Shown piece by piece: positions 53,635 through 62,288 of a DNA stretch of 64,000 nt. The translations under genes and the position numbers were made by a program. Location: contig JAFAIM010000019.1 of assembly GCA_019236735.1 (NCBI GenBank), positions 62,001 to 126,000 of the forward strand. Direction: 5' to 3'. Source of the DNA: Burkholderiaceae bacterium (GTDB lineage Bacteria; Pseudomonadota; Gammaproteobacteria; Burkholderiales; Burkholderiaceae_F). Each line of letters starts with the position of its first letter. Within the stretch, counting starts at the first letter, position 1. The notes beneath the pieces are model-generated. The model had not been told where the DNA came from and ran no database searches. It saw only the letters and a program-made list of their open reading frames with translations.

Positions 53635-55278
53635 ATGACCCGCAGCAACCGGTATGAGATCGGCCTCGACCGCAACCCGGCCAATTTCGTTCCCCTCTCG
53701 CCGCTGAGCTTCCTCGAGCGCACCGCCAGCGTATATCCGGATCGGACCGCTCTGATCCATGGAGCACAGCGGCAAACGTGGTCGCAGACCTACGAACGCT
53801 GCCGCCGTCTGGCGAGCTCGCTGGCGGCGCGCGGCATCGGACGCGGCGACACGGTGGCGGCGATGCTGCCCAACGTTCCGGCGATGTTCGAGGCGCATTT
53901 CGGAGTCCCGATGTGCGGTGCCGTCTTGAACACGCTGAACACTCGCCTCGATGCAGAAGCGATCAGCTTCATGCTGCAGCATGGCGAAGCGCGCGTGCTG
54001 TTGACCGATCGCGAGTTTTCGACGGTCATCGAGCAAGCGCTGCAGCTCGTTCCGGGACCGCGCCCGCTCGTGATCGATGTGCGGGACGAGCAAGCGCCGC
54101 CCGGAAAGGAGTTTGGGCAGGCCGACTACGAGTCTTTCCTCGAAGCGGGGAACCCGGCGTATGCGTGGCAGCTGCCCGCGGACGAGTGGGACGCGATCAC
54201 GCTGAACTACACCTCGGGCACCACGGGCAACCCGAAGGGAGTCGTCTATCACCACCGCGGCGCTTACCTGAACGCCGCCAGCAACGTGATCTCATGGGCC
54301 ATGCCGCCGCATTGCGTATACCTGTGGACGCTGCCGATGTTCCACTGCAACGGCTGGTGCTTCCCGTGGACACTGGCGCTGAACGCCGGCACCAGCGTCT
54401 GCCTGCGGCGGGTCGACCCGGTCCAGGTTTTTGCGCTGGTTCGAGAGCACAGGGTCACCCATCTGTGCGGTGCGCCGATCGTCTACAGCATGTTGATCAA
54501 CGCCCCGGAGGGCGCGCGCTCTGGCATCGACCACAGAATCATGGGTCTGATCGCGGGCGCGGCGCCGCCCGTCGCGGTGATCGAAGGTTGCGTGAAGGCC
54601 GGCATCGACATCACGCACGTGTACGGACTGACCGAGACGTACGGCCCCGCTGCGGTGTGCGCCAAACAGGATGCGTGGCAGGATCTCCCATTGGAGGAGC
54701 GCGCCCGCTTGAACGGTCGTCAAGGTGTCGCGTACCACTTGCAGCAGGCCATCCGCGTGCTCGATCCGGACACGCTGAAACCCGTTCCCCCCGACGGCGA
54801 GACGATGGGCGAGATCTTCTTCCGCGGAAACATCGTGATGAAGGGCTACTTGAAGAACGCGAATGCGACGGAAGAGGCATTCGCCGGCGGCTGGTTCCAC
54901 ACGGGGGACCTCGCGGTGGTCCAACCCGATGGCTACGTCAAGATCAAGGATCGCAGCAAAGACATCATCATCTCGGGAGGTGAGAACATCTCCTCCCTCG
55001 AGGTGGAGGATGCGCTGCACCGGCATCCGGCCGTGCTGGCCGCTGCAGTGGTGGCGCAGCCCGATCCAAAGTGGGGCGAGGTTCCCTGCGCGTTCGTCGA
55101 ACTCAAGCCCGGCGCCAGCACCGACGCAGACGCGCTGATCGAACACTGCCGTGCGCTGCTGGCCCGCTACAAGGTGCCCAAGCGAGTCGTTTTCGGCACG
55201 CTGCCGAAGACCTCGACCGGCAAGATCCAGAAGTTCGTCCTGCGCCAGCAGGTTCAGTCGTCGAGCGCGATCGAGTAG
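53635..55278 (+). CDS. AMP-forming acyl-CoA synthetase
   Basis: This 547-residue cytosolic ligase activates a carboxylic acid to acyl-CoA through an acyl-AMP. The P-loop reads 'YTSGTTGNPKGVVYHH', the A5 motif 'YGLTETYGPAAVC', then 'GWFHTGDLAVVQPDGY' and 'KDIIISGGENISSLEVEDAL', and the catalytic Lys lies in 'PKTSTGKIQKFVLR'. It resembles the AAE1/DmdB-like group, which uses short- and medium-chain or methylthio-propionic acids. It starts the Liv transporter cluster and is nine bases from livG, so the transported solute may be its substrate. GGGAGAG precedes the ATG; TTG at 53629 is an alternative. Confidence 0.92.
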   Translation: MTRSNRYEIGLDRNPANFVPLSPLSFLERTASVYPDRTALIHGAQRQTWSQTYERCRRLASSLAARGIGRGDTVAAMLPNVPAMFEAHFGVPMCGAVLNTLNTRLDAEAISFMLQHGEARVLLTDREFSTVIEQALQLVPGPRPLVIDVRDEQAPPGKEFGQADYESFLEAGNPAYAWQLPADEWDAITLNYTSGTTGNPKGVVYHHRGAYLNAASNVISWAMPPHCVYLWTLPMFHCNGWCFPWTLALNAGTSVCLRRVDPVQVFALVREHRVTHLCGAPIVYSMLINAPEGARSGIDHRIMGLIAGAAPPVAVIEGCVKAGIDITHVYGLTETYGPAAVCAKQDAWQDLPLEERARLNGRQGVAYHLQQAIRVLDPDTLKPVPPDGETMGEIFFRGNIVMKGYLKNANATEEAFAGGWFHTGDLAVVQPDGYVKIKDRSKDIIISGGENISSLEVEDALHRHPAVLAAAVVAQPDPKWGEVPCAFVELKPGASTDADALIEHCRALLARYKVPKRVVFGTLPKTSTGKIQKFVLRQQVQSSSAIE

Positions 55279-55287
55279 GCGCGCGCC

Positions 55288-56046
55288 GTGTCCACCAATA
55301 ACGTGATCCTGGAAGCCGAAGGGCTGTCCAAGGATTTTTCGGGGTTCCGCGCCGTGCAGGCAGTGGATCTGGCCGTGCGGCGTGGCAGTGTGCATGCGCT
55401 GATCGGCCCGAACGGCGCTGGCAAGACGACGGTATTCAACCTGCTGACCGGGTTCCTGCGGCCAAGCGCCGGCCGCATCCGCTTCGACGGAATCGACATC
55501 ACAGGAGAGCCGCCCATGCAGGTGGCTCGCCGCGGCATGGTGCGGTCCTTTCAGATCTCGGCTACCTTTCCCCATCTGACCGTGCTGGAGAACGTGCGCG
55601 TAGCGCTGCAGCGCAAGCTCGGCAACTCCTTGCATTTCTGGGAGCGCGAGTCGACTCTGGACGTCCTGAACGGGCGGGCGATGGAGCTGCTCGAGGCGGT
55701 CGATCTCGGCGAGTTCGCCCAGCGCGTGACCGTCGAGCTGCCGTACGGGCGCAAGCGCGCACTCGAAATCGCCACGACTCTGGCGCTCGATCCGCAACTG
55801 ATGCTGCTCGACGAGCCGACGCAGGGCATGGGGCACGAAGACGTTGGCCGAGTGGTCGAACTCATCCGCAAGGTTGCGCGTGACCGCACGATTTTGATGG
55901 TCGAACACAATCTGTCTGTGGTGGAGACCCTGAGCGACGTGATCACGGTCCTGCAGCGCGGCAGCGTGCTCGCGCAGGGGCCGTACGCCGAAGTCTCCAA
56001 GGACCCGCGTGTCCTGGAGGCCTATGTGGGAGTGGAGTCCGCATGA
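55288..56046 (+). CDS. livG: Branched-chain amino acid-type ABC transporter ATPase LivG
   Basis: This 252-residue cytoplasmic ATPase has Walker A 'GPNGAGKTT' (Lys46), the signature region 'VELPYGRKRALEIATTLAL', Walker B 'LMLLDEPTQGM' and the H-loop 'MVEHNLSVV'. The C-terminal extension is typical of LivG. It pairs with LivF to drive the LivHM permease. The start is GTG at 55288, nine bases after the ligase gene. Its stop overlaps an ATG that begins a 22-codon reading frame leading to livF. Confidence 0.92.
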   Translation: MSTNNVILEAEGLSKDFSGFRAVQAVDLAVRRGSVHALIGPNGAGKTTVFNLLTGFLRPSAGRIRFDGIDITGEPPMQVARRGMVRSFQISATFPHLTVLENVRVALQRKLGNSLHFWERESTLDVLNGRAMELLEAVDLGEFAQRVTVELPYGRKRALEIATTLALDPQLMLLDEPTQGMGHEDVGRVVELIRKVARDRTILMVEHNLSVVETLSDVITVLQRGSVLAQGPYAEVSKDPRVLEAYVGVESA

Positions 56047-56111
56047 GCGAAGCGAATGCGCCCCCCGCGCGTCAGCGCGAATTGTTCGGGTTCTTTGGAC
56101 CTAACTTATGA
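56043..56111 (+). CDS. 22-codon mini-ORF linking livG and livF
   Basis: An ATG at 56043 overlaps the livG stop (ATGA). The frame runs for 22 codons, beginning MSEANAPPARQRE, and its own TGA overlaps the livF start at 56108 (ATGA). The frame thus exactly fills the gap and could carry ribosomes from livG to livF. The peptide has no recognised family. It may be a coupling leader, or the residue of an older N-terminus of LivF moved out of frame. Confidence 0.5.
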   Translation: MSEANAPPARQRELFGFFGPNL

Positions 56112-56827
56112 GTGCGTTCGCGCCCGATGGCGAAATGCTGAGGCTGGTGGGCGTTCACGCGTTCTACGGGGAATCGCACATCCTGCACGGGATCGACTTG
56201 CAGGTGAATCGGGGCGAATTGGTGACGCTGCTGGGGCGCAACGGAGCGGGACGCACCACGACGTTGAAGGCCGTGCTGGGGCTGGTGGGACGCCGCACAG
56301 GCACCGTCACGTTCAACGGCGAGCCGATCGCGACGATGGCGCCGCACCGGATCGCGCGCTTGGGAATCGGCTACTGCCCGGAGGAGCGCGGCATCTTCGC
56401 CGGCTTGACCACTGAGGAGAACCTGCTGTTGCCACCCAAGCTGGCCAGCGGGGGGCTGTCCACCGAGGAGATCTACGCGATGTTCCCGAATCTGCTGGAG
56501 CGGCGCAACAGCCCGGGGACACGGCTGTCCGGCGGCGAACAGCAGATGCTGGCGATGGCGCGCATCCTGCGCACCGGCGCGAGGCTGCTGTTGCTGGACG
56601 AGATCACGGAGGGGTTGGCGCCGGTGATCGTGAAGAAGCTCGCCGAGGTGCTGCGGACACTGAAAGCGCGCGGGTTCACGATCGTGCTGGTGGAGCAGAA
56701 TTTCCGCTTTGCCGCCCCGCTGGCCGACCGCCACTACGTGCTCGAGCACGGGCGCATCGTGCAAACCGTGACGCGCGAGGAGCTGCCATCGCAGACCGAA
56801 CGCCTGCACGCGCTGCTCGGCGTATGA
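56108..56827 (+). CDS. livF: Branched-chain amino acid-type ABC transporter ATPase LivF
   Basis: This 239-residue partner of LivG has a Walker A that reads 'GRNGAGRTTT', so the usual catalytic Lys is Arg49. Other motifs are normal: 'RLSGGEQQMLAMARILRTG', Walker B 'LLLLDEITEGL' and the H-loop region 'LVEQNFRFA'. The Walker A Lys-to-Arg change is one I recall from some proteobacterial LivF-like proteins; it suggests an asymmetric ATPase pair in which LivG supplies the canonical site. The start overlaps the stop of a mini-ORF. Confidence 0.9.
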   Translation: MSAFAPDGEMLRLVGVHAFYGESHILHGIDLQVNRGELVTLLGRNGAGRTTTLKAVLGLVGRRTGTVTFNGEPIATMAPHRIARLGIGYCPEERGIFAGLTTEENLLLPPKLASGGLSTEEIYAMFPNLLERRNSPGTRLSGGEQQMLAMARILRTGARLLLLDEITEGLAPVIVKKLAEVLRTLKARGFTIVLVEQNFRFAAPLADRHYVLEHGRIVQTVTREELPSQTERLHALLGV

Positions 56828-56889
56828 AGCCCTCAAGAATGCGAGGGTTCCGGATTCCGCTCCACCCATCACCTGCGAGGAGAGTCTTG

Positions 56890-58107
56890 ATGAAATCGAA
56901 GCTGTTGATCGGCGCCGCCGGCTTGGCCATGGTCCCCATGCTCCTTGTCGGCGCCGCGCATGCGCAGGTCGCCGACGGGGTCGTGAAGATCGGCGTGCTG
57001 ACCGATCTGTCGGGTGCGTACTCGGACCTGTCCGGCCAGGGGTCGGTCGTCGCGGTGCAGATGGCGATAGACGATTTCGTCGCGCGCGAGAAGCCGTCCT
57101 TCAAGGTAGAGATGGTGTACGCCGACCACCAGAACAAGCCCGACATCGCCGCCAACAAAGCGCGCGAATGGTTCGAGCGCGACGGCGTCGACATGGTGAC
57201 CGACCTCGTCACGAGCTCTACTGCGGTGGCGGTCGCGAAGATCGGCAAGGAAAAGGACAAGATCGTGCTGGTCAATGGTGCCGCCTCCACGCGCCTTACC
57301 AACGAAGACTGCAACGATGTCACCGTGCACTGGGCGTACGACACGTATTCTCTGGCCAATGGAACCGCTAAGACCCTGGTTCAGCGCGGAGGCAAGACCT
57401 GGTTCTTTGTGACCGCCGACTACGTGTTCGGCCACTCGCTCGAGAAGGACGCGACCGATGTGATCGTGGCGAGCGGCGGCAAGGTGCTGGGCTCTGCGGC
57501 TCACCCGTTTCCCGGTACCGATTTTTCGTCGTTTCTGCTGAAGGCGCAGGCTTCGGGCGCGCAGGTGATCGGCCTGGCCAACGCCGGCACCGATACGACC
57601 AATTCGATCAAGCAGGCAGCCGAGTTCGGCATCACTCCCAAGCAAACGCTGGCGGGTCTGCTGGTGTTTATCACCGACGTCAATTCGCTTGGATTGAAGG
57701 CCACGCAGGGGATGTACCTGACCGAGGGCTTTTATTGGGACATGAACGAGGAAACGCGCACCTGGTCCAAGCGCTTCTTCGATCAGCATAAGAAGGAGCC
57801 CACGATGGTGCAGGCCGGCGACTACTCGGCAGTGATGCACTACCTGCAGGCGGTCAAGGCGGTCAACAGCGACGACACGCAGAAAGTGATGGCGCAGATG
57901 AAGAAGACGCCGGTGAACGACTTCTTCGCGAAAAACGGGCGCATCCGCGAAGACGGCCGCATGGTGCACGACATGTATTTGTTCGAGGTGAAGAAGCCGT
58001 CCGAGTCGAAGGGTCCATGGGATTACTACAAGCTGGTCGCAACGATCCCGGGCGACGAGGCATTCCAGTCGCTCTCGGCGTCGCGCTGCCCGCTGATCAA
58101 GAAGTGA
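56890..58107 (+). CDS. Liv-type periplasmic solute receptor
   Basis: This 405-residue periplasmic binding protein of the Leu/Ile/Val/amide receptor family has a signal peptide of about 23 residues ('LLIGAAGLAMVPMLLVGAAHAQ'-like, cleaved after AHA). The mature protein has 'VKIGVLTDLSGAYSDLSGQG', 'VEMVYADHQNKPDIAANKAR' and 'TADYVFGHSLEKDATDVI'. The usual Ser-Thr-Ala ligand contact is 'TDLVTSSTAVAV'. Aromatic residues near the cleft would fit aromatic or carboxylic acids as well as amino acids. GAGGAGA lies before ATG 56890. Confidence 0.93.
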   Translation: MKSKLLIGAAGLAMVPMLLVGAAHAQVADGVVKIGVLTDLSGAYSDLSGQGSVVAVQMAIDDFVAREKPSFKVEMVYADHQNKPDIAANKAREWFERDGVDMVTDLVTSSTAVAVAKIGKEKDKIVLVNGAASTRLTNEDCNDVTVHWAYDTYSLANGTAKTLVQRGGKTWFFVTADYVFGHSLEKDATDVIVASGGKVLGSAAHPFPGTDFSSFLLKAQASGAQVIGLANAGTDTTNSIKQAAEFGITPKQTLAGLLVFITDVNSLGLKATQGMYLTEGFYWDMNEETRTWSKRFFDQHKKEPTMVQAGDYSAVMHYLQAVKAVNSDDTQKVMAQMKKTPVNDFFAKNGRIREDGRMVHDMYLFEVKKPSESKGPWDYYKLVATIPGDEAFQSLSASRCPLIKK

Positions 58108-58156
58108 CGCTGGTGCACGACAACGGACGGGTGCCCGGAAAAGGGGGAGGCTAGCC

Positions 58157-59020
58157 TTGCAACTGCTGTTCAGCCAGCTCCTGCTGGGGTTGATCAACGG
58201 CTCCTTTTATGCTGTTCTCAGCCTCGGACTGGCCGTGATCTTTGGGATGCTCAACGTGATCAACTTCGCGCACGGCGCGCAGTTCATGATCGGAGCATTC
58301 GTCGCATGGATCGCACTCACCCAGTTCGGCGTCAACTACTGGGAAGCGCTGGTACTGGCCCCGCTGGTGGTAGGAGCGCTGAGCGCTCTGATCGAGGTGT
58401 CGATGCTGCGGCGTTTGTACAAGCTCGACCACCTCTACGGGTTGTTGCTGACCTTCGGGCTGGCCTTGATTGCAGAGGGCGTGTTCCGCAATTTCTATGG
58501 TGTATCGGGCGAGTCCTACGACGTGCCGGACCAGCTCGCCGGCGGCGTGAATCTCGGCTTCATGTTCCTGCCTTTGTACCGCGGCTGGGTCGTGGTGGCG
58601 GCGCTCGGAATGTGTTTGGCGGTCTGGTTCGCGATCGAGCGCACGCGGCTGGGCGCAACGCTGCGGGCGGCCACACAGCGGCCGGACCTGGTGCAGTCTC
58701 TCGGCATCAATGTGCCCCTGCTGATGACGGCGACGTACGCGGCCGGTGCCGCGCTGGCAGCTTTCGCCGGCGTGCTGGCGGCCCCGGTGATGCAAGTCAA
58801 TCCGCTGATGGGCTCACACTTGATCATCGTCGTGTTCGCGGTTGTCGTGATCGGCGGCATGGGATCGATCCTCGGTTCGATTGTCACCGGTGTCGGGCTC
58901 GGTCTGGTGGAGGCGCTCACCAAGGTCTACTACCCGCAGGCCTCGGGCGTGGTGATTTTCCTGATCATGGTGATCGTGCTGCTGGTGCGTCCGGCGGGCC
59001 TGTTCGGCCGCCAGGCGTGA
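58157..59020 (+). CDS. livH: ABC transporter permease LivH
   Basis: This 287-residue inner-membrane permease of the branched-chain amino acid type has about eight helices and 'LAVIFGMLNVINFAHGAQFM', the LivH signature near the N-terminus. It starts at TTG (58157), with GGGGGAGG six bases upstream and no ATG near. It forms the translocation path with LivM. It follows the receptor gene by 49 bases. Confidence 0.93.
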   Translation: MQLLFSQLLLGLINGSFYAVLSLGLAVIFGMLNVINFAHGAQFMIGAFVAWIALTQFGVNYWEALVLAPLVVGALSALIEVSMLRRLYKLDHLYGLLLTFGLALIAEGVFRNFYGVSGESYDVPDQLAGGVNLGFMFLPLYRGWVVVAALGMCLAVWFAIERTRLGATLRAATQRPDLVQSLGINVPLLMTATYAAGAALAAFAGVLAAPVMQVNPLMGSHLIIVVFAVVVIGGMGSILGSIVTGVGLGLVEALTKVYYPQASGVVIFLIMVIVLLVRPAGLFGRQA

Positions 59021-59045
59021 ACGCCGCCCAGCGATTGAGGTGCCA

Positions 59046-60053
59046 ATGAGCGACGCCTCCGCTTCACCCTTGTTAGCACGCAAAGGAACCGCGACCGGCG
59101 CGGCCACAAGGGCTGCACGGGCTCTTGGCGACCGGATGATGTTCGTCGTTCTGATTGCAGTCGGATTGGTCGCTCCGCACCTCGCGTACCCGACGTTTCT
59201 GATGAAGGTGCTTTGTTTCGCGCTGTTTGCTTCTGCGTTCAATCTGCTGCTGGGATTTGTCGGCCTGCTGTCGTTCGGGCACGCAGCGTTCTTCGCTGCC
59301 GGCGCGTACGTGTGCGGATATCTGTGCCGCGAGTTCGGCGTCACGCCCGAACTGGGGATCCTGGCTGGCACCGTGTTCGCGGGTGTTCTCGGCGTAGGTT
59401 TCGGCCTGCTGGCGATCCGTCGCTCCGGAATTTACTTCGCGATGATCACGTTGGCGCTGGCACAGCTGGTGTATTTCGTCGAGCTGGAGCTTCCGTTCAC
59501 CGGCGGCGAGGACGGTCTGCAGGGTATCCCGAGAGGCCGCCTGTTGGGCGTGCTGGACCTGTCGGGAAACTTGGCGATGTACTACTTCGTGTTCGCGATC
59601 TTCCTGGGCGGCTTCTGGCTGATCTACCGCACGATCCACTCGCCGTTCGGGCAGATCCTGAAGGCGATCCGCGAGAACGAGACGCGCGCCATTTCGCTCG
59701 GCTACGCTGTTGAGCGCTACAAGCTGTTGGCGTTCGTACTTTCTGCTGCACTCGCGGGCCTCGCGGGCGCAACCAAGTCGATCGTGTTCCAGCTCGCATC
59801 CCTGAGCGACGCCCACTGGCACATGTCGGGCGAAGTGGTGTTGATGACTTTGCTGGGCGGTCTTGGCACCGTGCTCGGCCCCTCGGTCGGAGCGTTGACG
59901 ATCGTCGGCATGGAGAACCTGCTGGCGGACAAGGTCGGGCCCTGGGTGACGGTGATCATGGGCGGCATCTTCGTCGTATGCGTGCTCGTATTCCGACGCG
60001 GAATCGTAGGCGAGCTGCGGGCGCTGATTCTCAACCGCAAGGACGAGGCCTGA
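59046..60053 (+). CDS. livM: ABC transporter permease LivM
   Basis: This 335-residue inner-membrane permease has about nine helices, with the LivM segments 'LGFVGLLSFGHAAFFAAGAY' and 'FGQILKAIRENETRAISLGY' (the cytoplasmic loop that touches the ATPases). A GTG two codons upstream is possible, but the ATG at 59046 is better placed after GAGG. With LivH and the LivGF ATPases it forms one ABC transporter. The next gene starts four bases after its stop. Confidence 0.93.
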   Translation: MSDASASPLLARKGTATGAATRAARALGDRMMFVVLIAVGLVAPHLAYPTFLMKVLCFALFASAFNLLLGFVGLLSFGHAAFFAAGAYVCGYLCREFGVTPELGILAGTVFAGVLGVGFGLLAIRRSGIYFAMITLALAQLVYFVELELPFTGGEDGLQGIPRGRLLGVLDLSGNLAMYYFVFAIFLGGFWLIYRTIHSPFGQILKAIRENETRAISLGYAVERYKLLAFVLSAALAGLAGATKSIVFQLASLSDAHWHMSGEVVLMTLLGGLGTVLGPSVGALTIVGMENLLADKVGPWVTVIMGGIFVVCVLVFRRGIVGELRALILNRKDEA

Positions 60054-60057
60054 CGAA

Positions 60058-61554
60058 GTGCGGCGGGTCGCCGGCTGCTGGCGCCTGCTGCTCGCTGCGC
60101 TGCTTGCCGCGCTGATTGGCTGGGCGGGCGCAGCCGACGGCGTCCTGCGCGTCGGCTCCAAACGCTTCACCGAGTCGACGATCCTGGGAGAGATCCTCAC
60201 GCAGGCGGCGCAGGGCGCGGCGCCTGCCGAACATATCCCCGACATGGGCAACACGGCGATCGTGTTCGAGGCGCTGCGCAGTGGATCGGTCGACCTGTAT
60301 CCGGAGTACCTGGGAACGATCGAACTGGAGATCCTGCACCACCCGCAGGCAGGCGCCGCGCTGGAGCAGGTCGACGCCGAGCTGGCGCCGCTTGACCTTG
60401 GGGTCGCCATTCCGCTCGGCTTTCAGAACTCCTATGCGCTCGGCGTCCGGCGTGACACGGCGCAGGCGCTGCACGTGGCTCGCATCAGCGACCTGGCGGC
60501 GCATCCAGAGCTTCGGATCGGACTTTCGCACGAATTCCTCGGCCGCTCCGACGGTTGGCCCGGTCTCGCGCGCGCCTACGGGCTGGTTTCGACGCCGATC
60601 GGCCTGGACCATGGGCTCGCCTACGAGGCGCTTGCTTCGCACCAGGTCGACGTGATCGATGTTTACACCACCGACGCGAAGATCGCCCGCTACGACATCC
60701 GTGTGCTGGTCGACGACCGCCACTATTTTCCGCGCTATGACGCGGTCGTTCTATTTCGCCGGTCGGTGCCGCAACGCTTCCCGGTGGCCTGGGCCGCGCT
60801 GCAGTCGTTGACAGGAACGATCGACGAGAGCCGGATGATCGAGATGAACGCGGCAGCCGAACTCGATCACCGCGCTGCGCGCGAGATCGCACGCTCGTTC
60901 CTGCAAAAAACTGCATCGACCGGGCCGCGCCCCGACTTTCTCGATCGCCTGTTCGGTCCCGATTTCGGTAGGCTCGCGCGCCAGCACGTGCTGCTGGTCT
61001 TCGTCTCGCTGGTCGCAGCGATCGCGATCGGCGTGCCGCTCGGCGTGGCCGCGGCGCGCTGGCCCAGGGTAGGAGCGGCAATTCTGGCGGTGGTGGGCGC
61101 TTTGCAAACGATTCCGGCGCTCGCGTTGCTTGCCGCGCTGATCCCGGTGCTGGGTGCGATCGGCACGCGACCCGCGTTGCTTGCGCTTTTCGTATTCGCA
61201 CTGCTGCCGATCGTGCGCAATACGGCGGTCGGTCTTTCTCAGGTGCCGGAAGTGCTGCGCCAGGCCGCGACCGCGCTCGGTGCACGCAGCTTTGCGCGCT
61301 TATGGCTGGTGGAGCTCCCGCTCGCGTTGCCGGTGATCGTGGCGGGAGTGCGCACCGCCGCGGTGATCAGCGTCGGCACGGCGACGATCGGCGCATTCGT
61401 CGGCGCAGGCGGTTTCGGCGAGCGGATCTCGATCGGACTGGCGTTGAATGACGGCCAGATGCTGCTGGCGGGAGCCGTGCCGGCGGCTGCGCTAGCGCTT
61501 CTGTGCGAGGCGCTGTTTGGCGCGCTCGAATGGCTTGCGCGCCAACGCGCGTGA
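60058..61554 (+). CDS. Glycine-betaine-type ABC transporter, receptor fused to permease
   Basis: This 498-residue fusion has a signal/anchor helix at about 8-24. A periplasmic OpuAC/OsmF-type receptor domain (about 28-275) begins 'VLRVGSKRFTESTILGEIL' and includes 'LYPEYLGTIELE' and 'DVIDVYTTDAKIARYDI'. The C-terminal permease domain (about 305-498) carries 'ALQTIPALALLAALIPVLG' and 'GARSFARLWLVELPLALPV' (the EAA-like loop). The receptor is at the N-terminus, whereas many known fusions have it at the C-terminus. It is only four bases after livM and seems appended to that operon, but its own ATPase is not in the window. Confidence 0.85.
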   Translation: MRRVAGCWRLLLAALLAALIGWAGAADGVLRVGSKRFTESTILGEILTQAAQGAAPAEHIPDMGNTAIVFEALRSGSVDLYPEYLGTIELEILHHPQAGAALEQVDAELAPLDLGVAIPLGFQNSYALGVRRDTAQALHVARISDLAAHPELRIGLSHEFLGRSDGWPGLARAYGLVSTPIGLDHGLAYEALASHQVDVIDVYTTDAKIARYDIRVLVDDRHYFPRYDAVVLFRRSVPQRFPVAWAALQSLTGTIDESRMIEMNAAAELDHRAAREIARSFLQKTASTGPRPDFLDRLFGPDFGRLARQHVLLVFVSLVAAIAIGVPLGVAAARWPRVGAAILAVVGALQTIPALALLAALIPVLGAIGTRPALLALFVFALLPIVRNTAVGLSQVPEVLRQAATALGARSFARLWLVELPLALPVIVAGVRTAAVISVGTATIGAFVGAGGFGERISIGLALNDGQMLLAGAVPAAALALLCEALFGALEWLARQRA

Positions 61555-61630
61555 GCGCGGAGATCAATTGAGTTCCAAGCGTTGCCAATCCCGCGCTGCT
61601 GCGGTGCGCAAATGCGATCGCGAATAGAAG

Positions 61631-61684
61631 TTGACTCTCTGCAGGGACTGACGGATAGTTCATGCCCCTTTTACTCAAAAGGGG
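61631..61684 (+). promoter_or_regulatory. Promoter and leader hairpin of the DUF1097 gene
   Basis: TTGACT (61631-61636), 17 bases, and GATAGT (61654-61659) form a fair sigma-70 promoter. Directly after it a perfect eight-base stem, CCCCTTTT with AAAAGGGG around ACTC (61665-61684), would lie at the very 5' end of the mRNA. It lacks a following T tract, so it is more likely a 5' stabiliser or an operator than a terminator. Confidence 0.55.
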
Positions 61685-61750
61685 TTCGTTGTCCGCATCT
61701 GCGTGTCCGCTGTCCGCTCACAATACCGATAAACGGGGAGGGGCTTGGCC

Positions 61751-62272
61751 ATGAAGCAGCTGTCAGCGCTGTCACTTGCGATCGGCATTCTCGGTGCGGT
61801 CGCCACTTTTATTTGCCTGAAGTTCGGCGGGCTGTTGATCTGGGCCGTCTTTATTGCATGGGGGTGCTTCTTTCAATGCGGCGGCGACGACTCTGCGCTG
61901 CGTAACACGATCGTCAGCAACATCTTCGGCTCCCTGGTCGCCAGCATTGCCGCACTGATCATCCTGAACGTTCCGCTCGCCAATTCACTGTCGTTGCCAC
62001 TCTGGGCCGCGATCGTTGTCGGAGTGACGGTTTGGCTCATCTGCATCGCAGCGAACGTGAAGGCGCTAGCCACGATCCCTGCCAACGTGTACGGATACGC
62101 CGCCACCTTCGCCTTCCTGCTGCAGACGCCGGACAAACTCAGCACGTCGGCGCTGACCTCGGTGAGTATGAGCAATGCTTTCATCGCGGTCAGTATCTCG
62201 ATGGTGGTCGGCGCGCTGTTCGGATACGCGTCCGGCAAACTCGGCGCCACGCTGACGAGCAAGACCGCTTAG
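61751..62272 (+). CDS. DUF1097 inner-membrane protein
   Basis: This 173-residue hydrophobic protein has about five transmembrane segments ('AIGILGAVATFICLKFGGLL', 'LWAAIVVGVTVWLICIAANV') and 'VYGYAATFAFLL', which match the DUF1097 family, including E. coli YcdZ. Function is unknown. GGGAGGGG lies before the ATG at 61751; the TTG two codons upstream is possible. The gene has its own promoter and is convergent with cytochrome b561, 16 bases apart. Confidence 0.85.
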   Translation: MKQLSALSLAIGILGAVATFICLKFGGLLIWAVFIAWGCFFQCGGDDSALRNTIVSNIFGSLVASIAALIILNVPLANSLSLPLWAAIVVGVTVWLICIAANVKALATIPANVYGYAATFAFLLQTPDKLSTSALTSVSMSNAFIAVSISMVVGALFGYASGKLGATLTSKTA

Positions 62273-62288
62273 GCCTGAGTTGTCTGGC

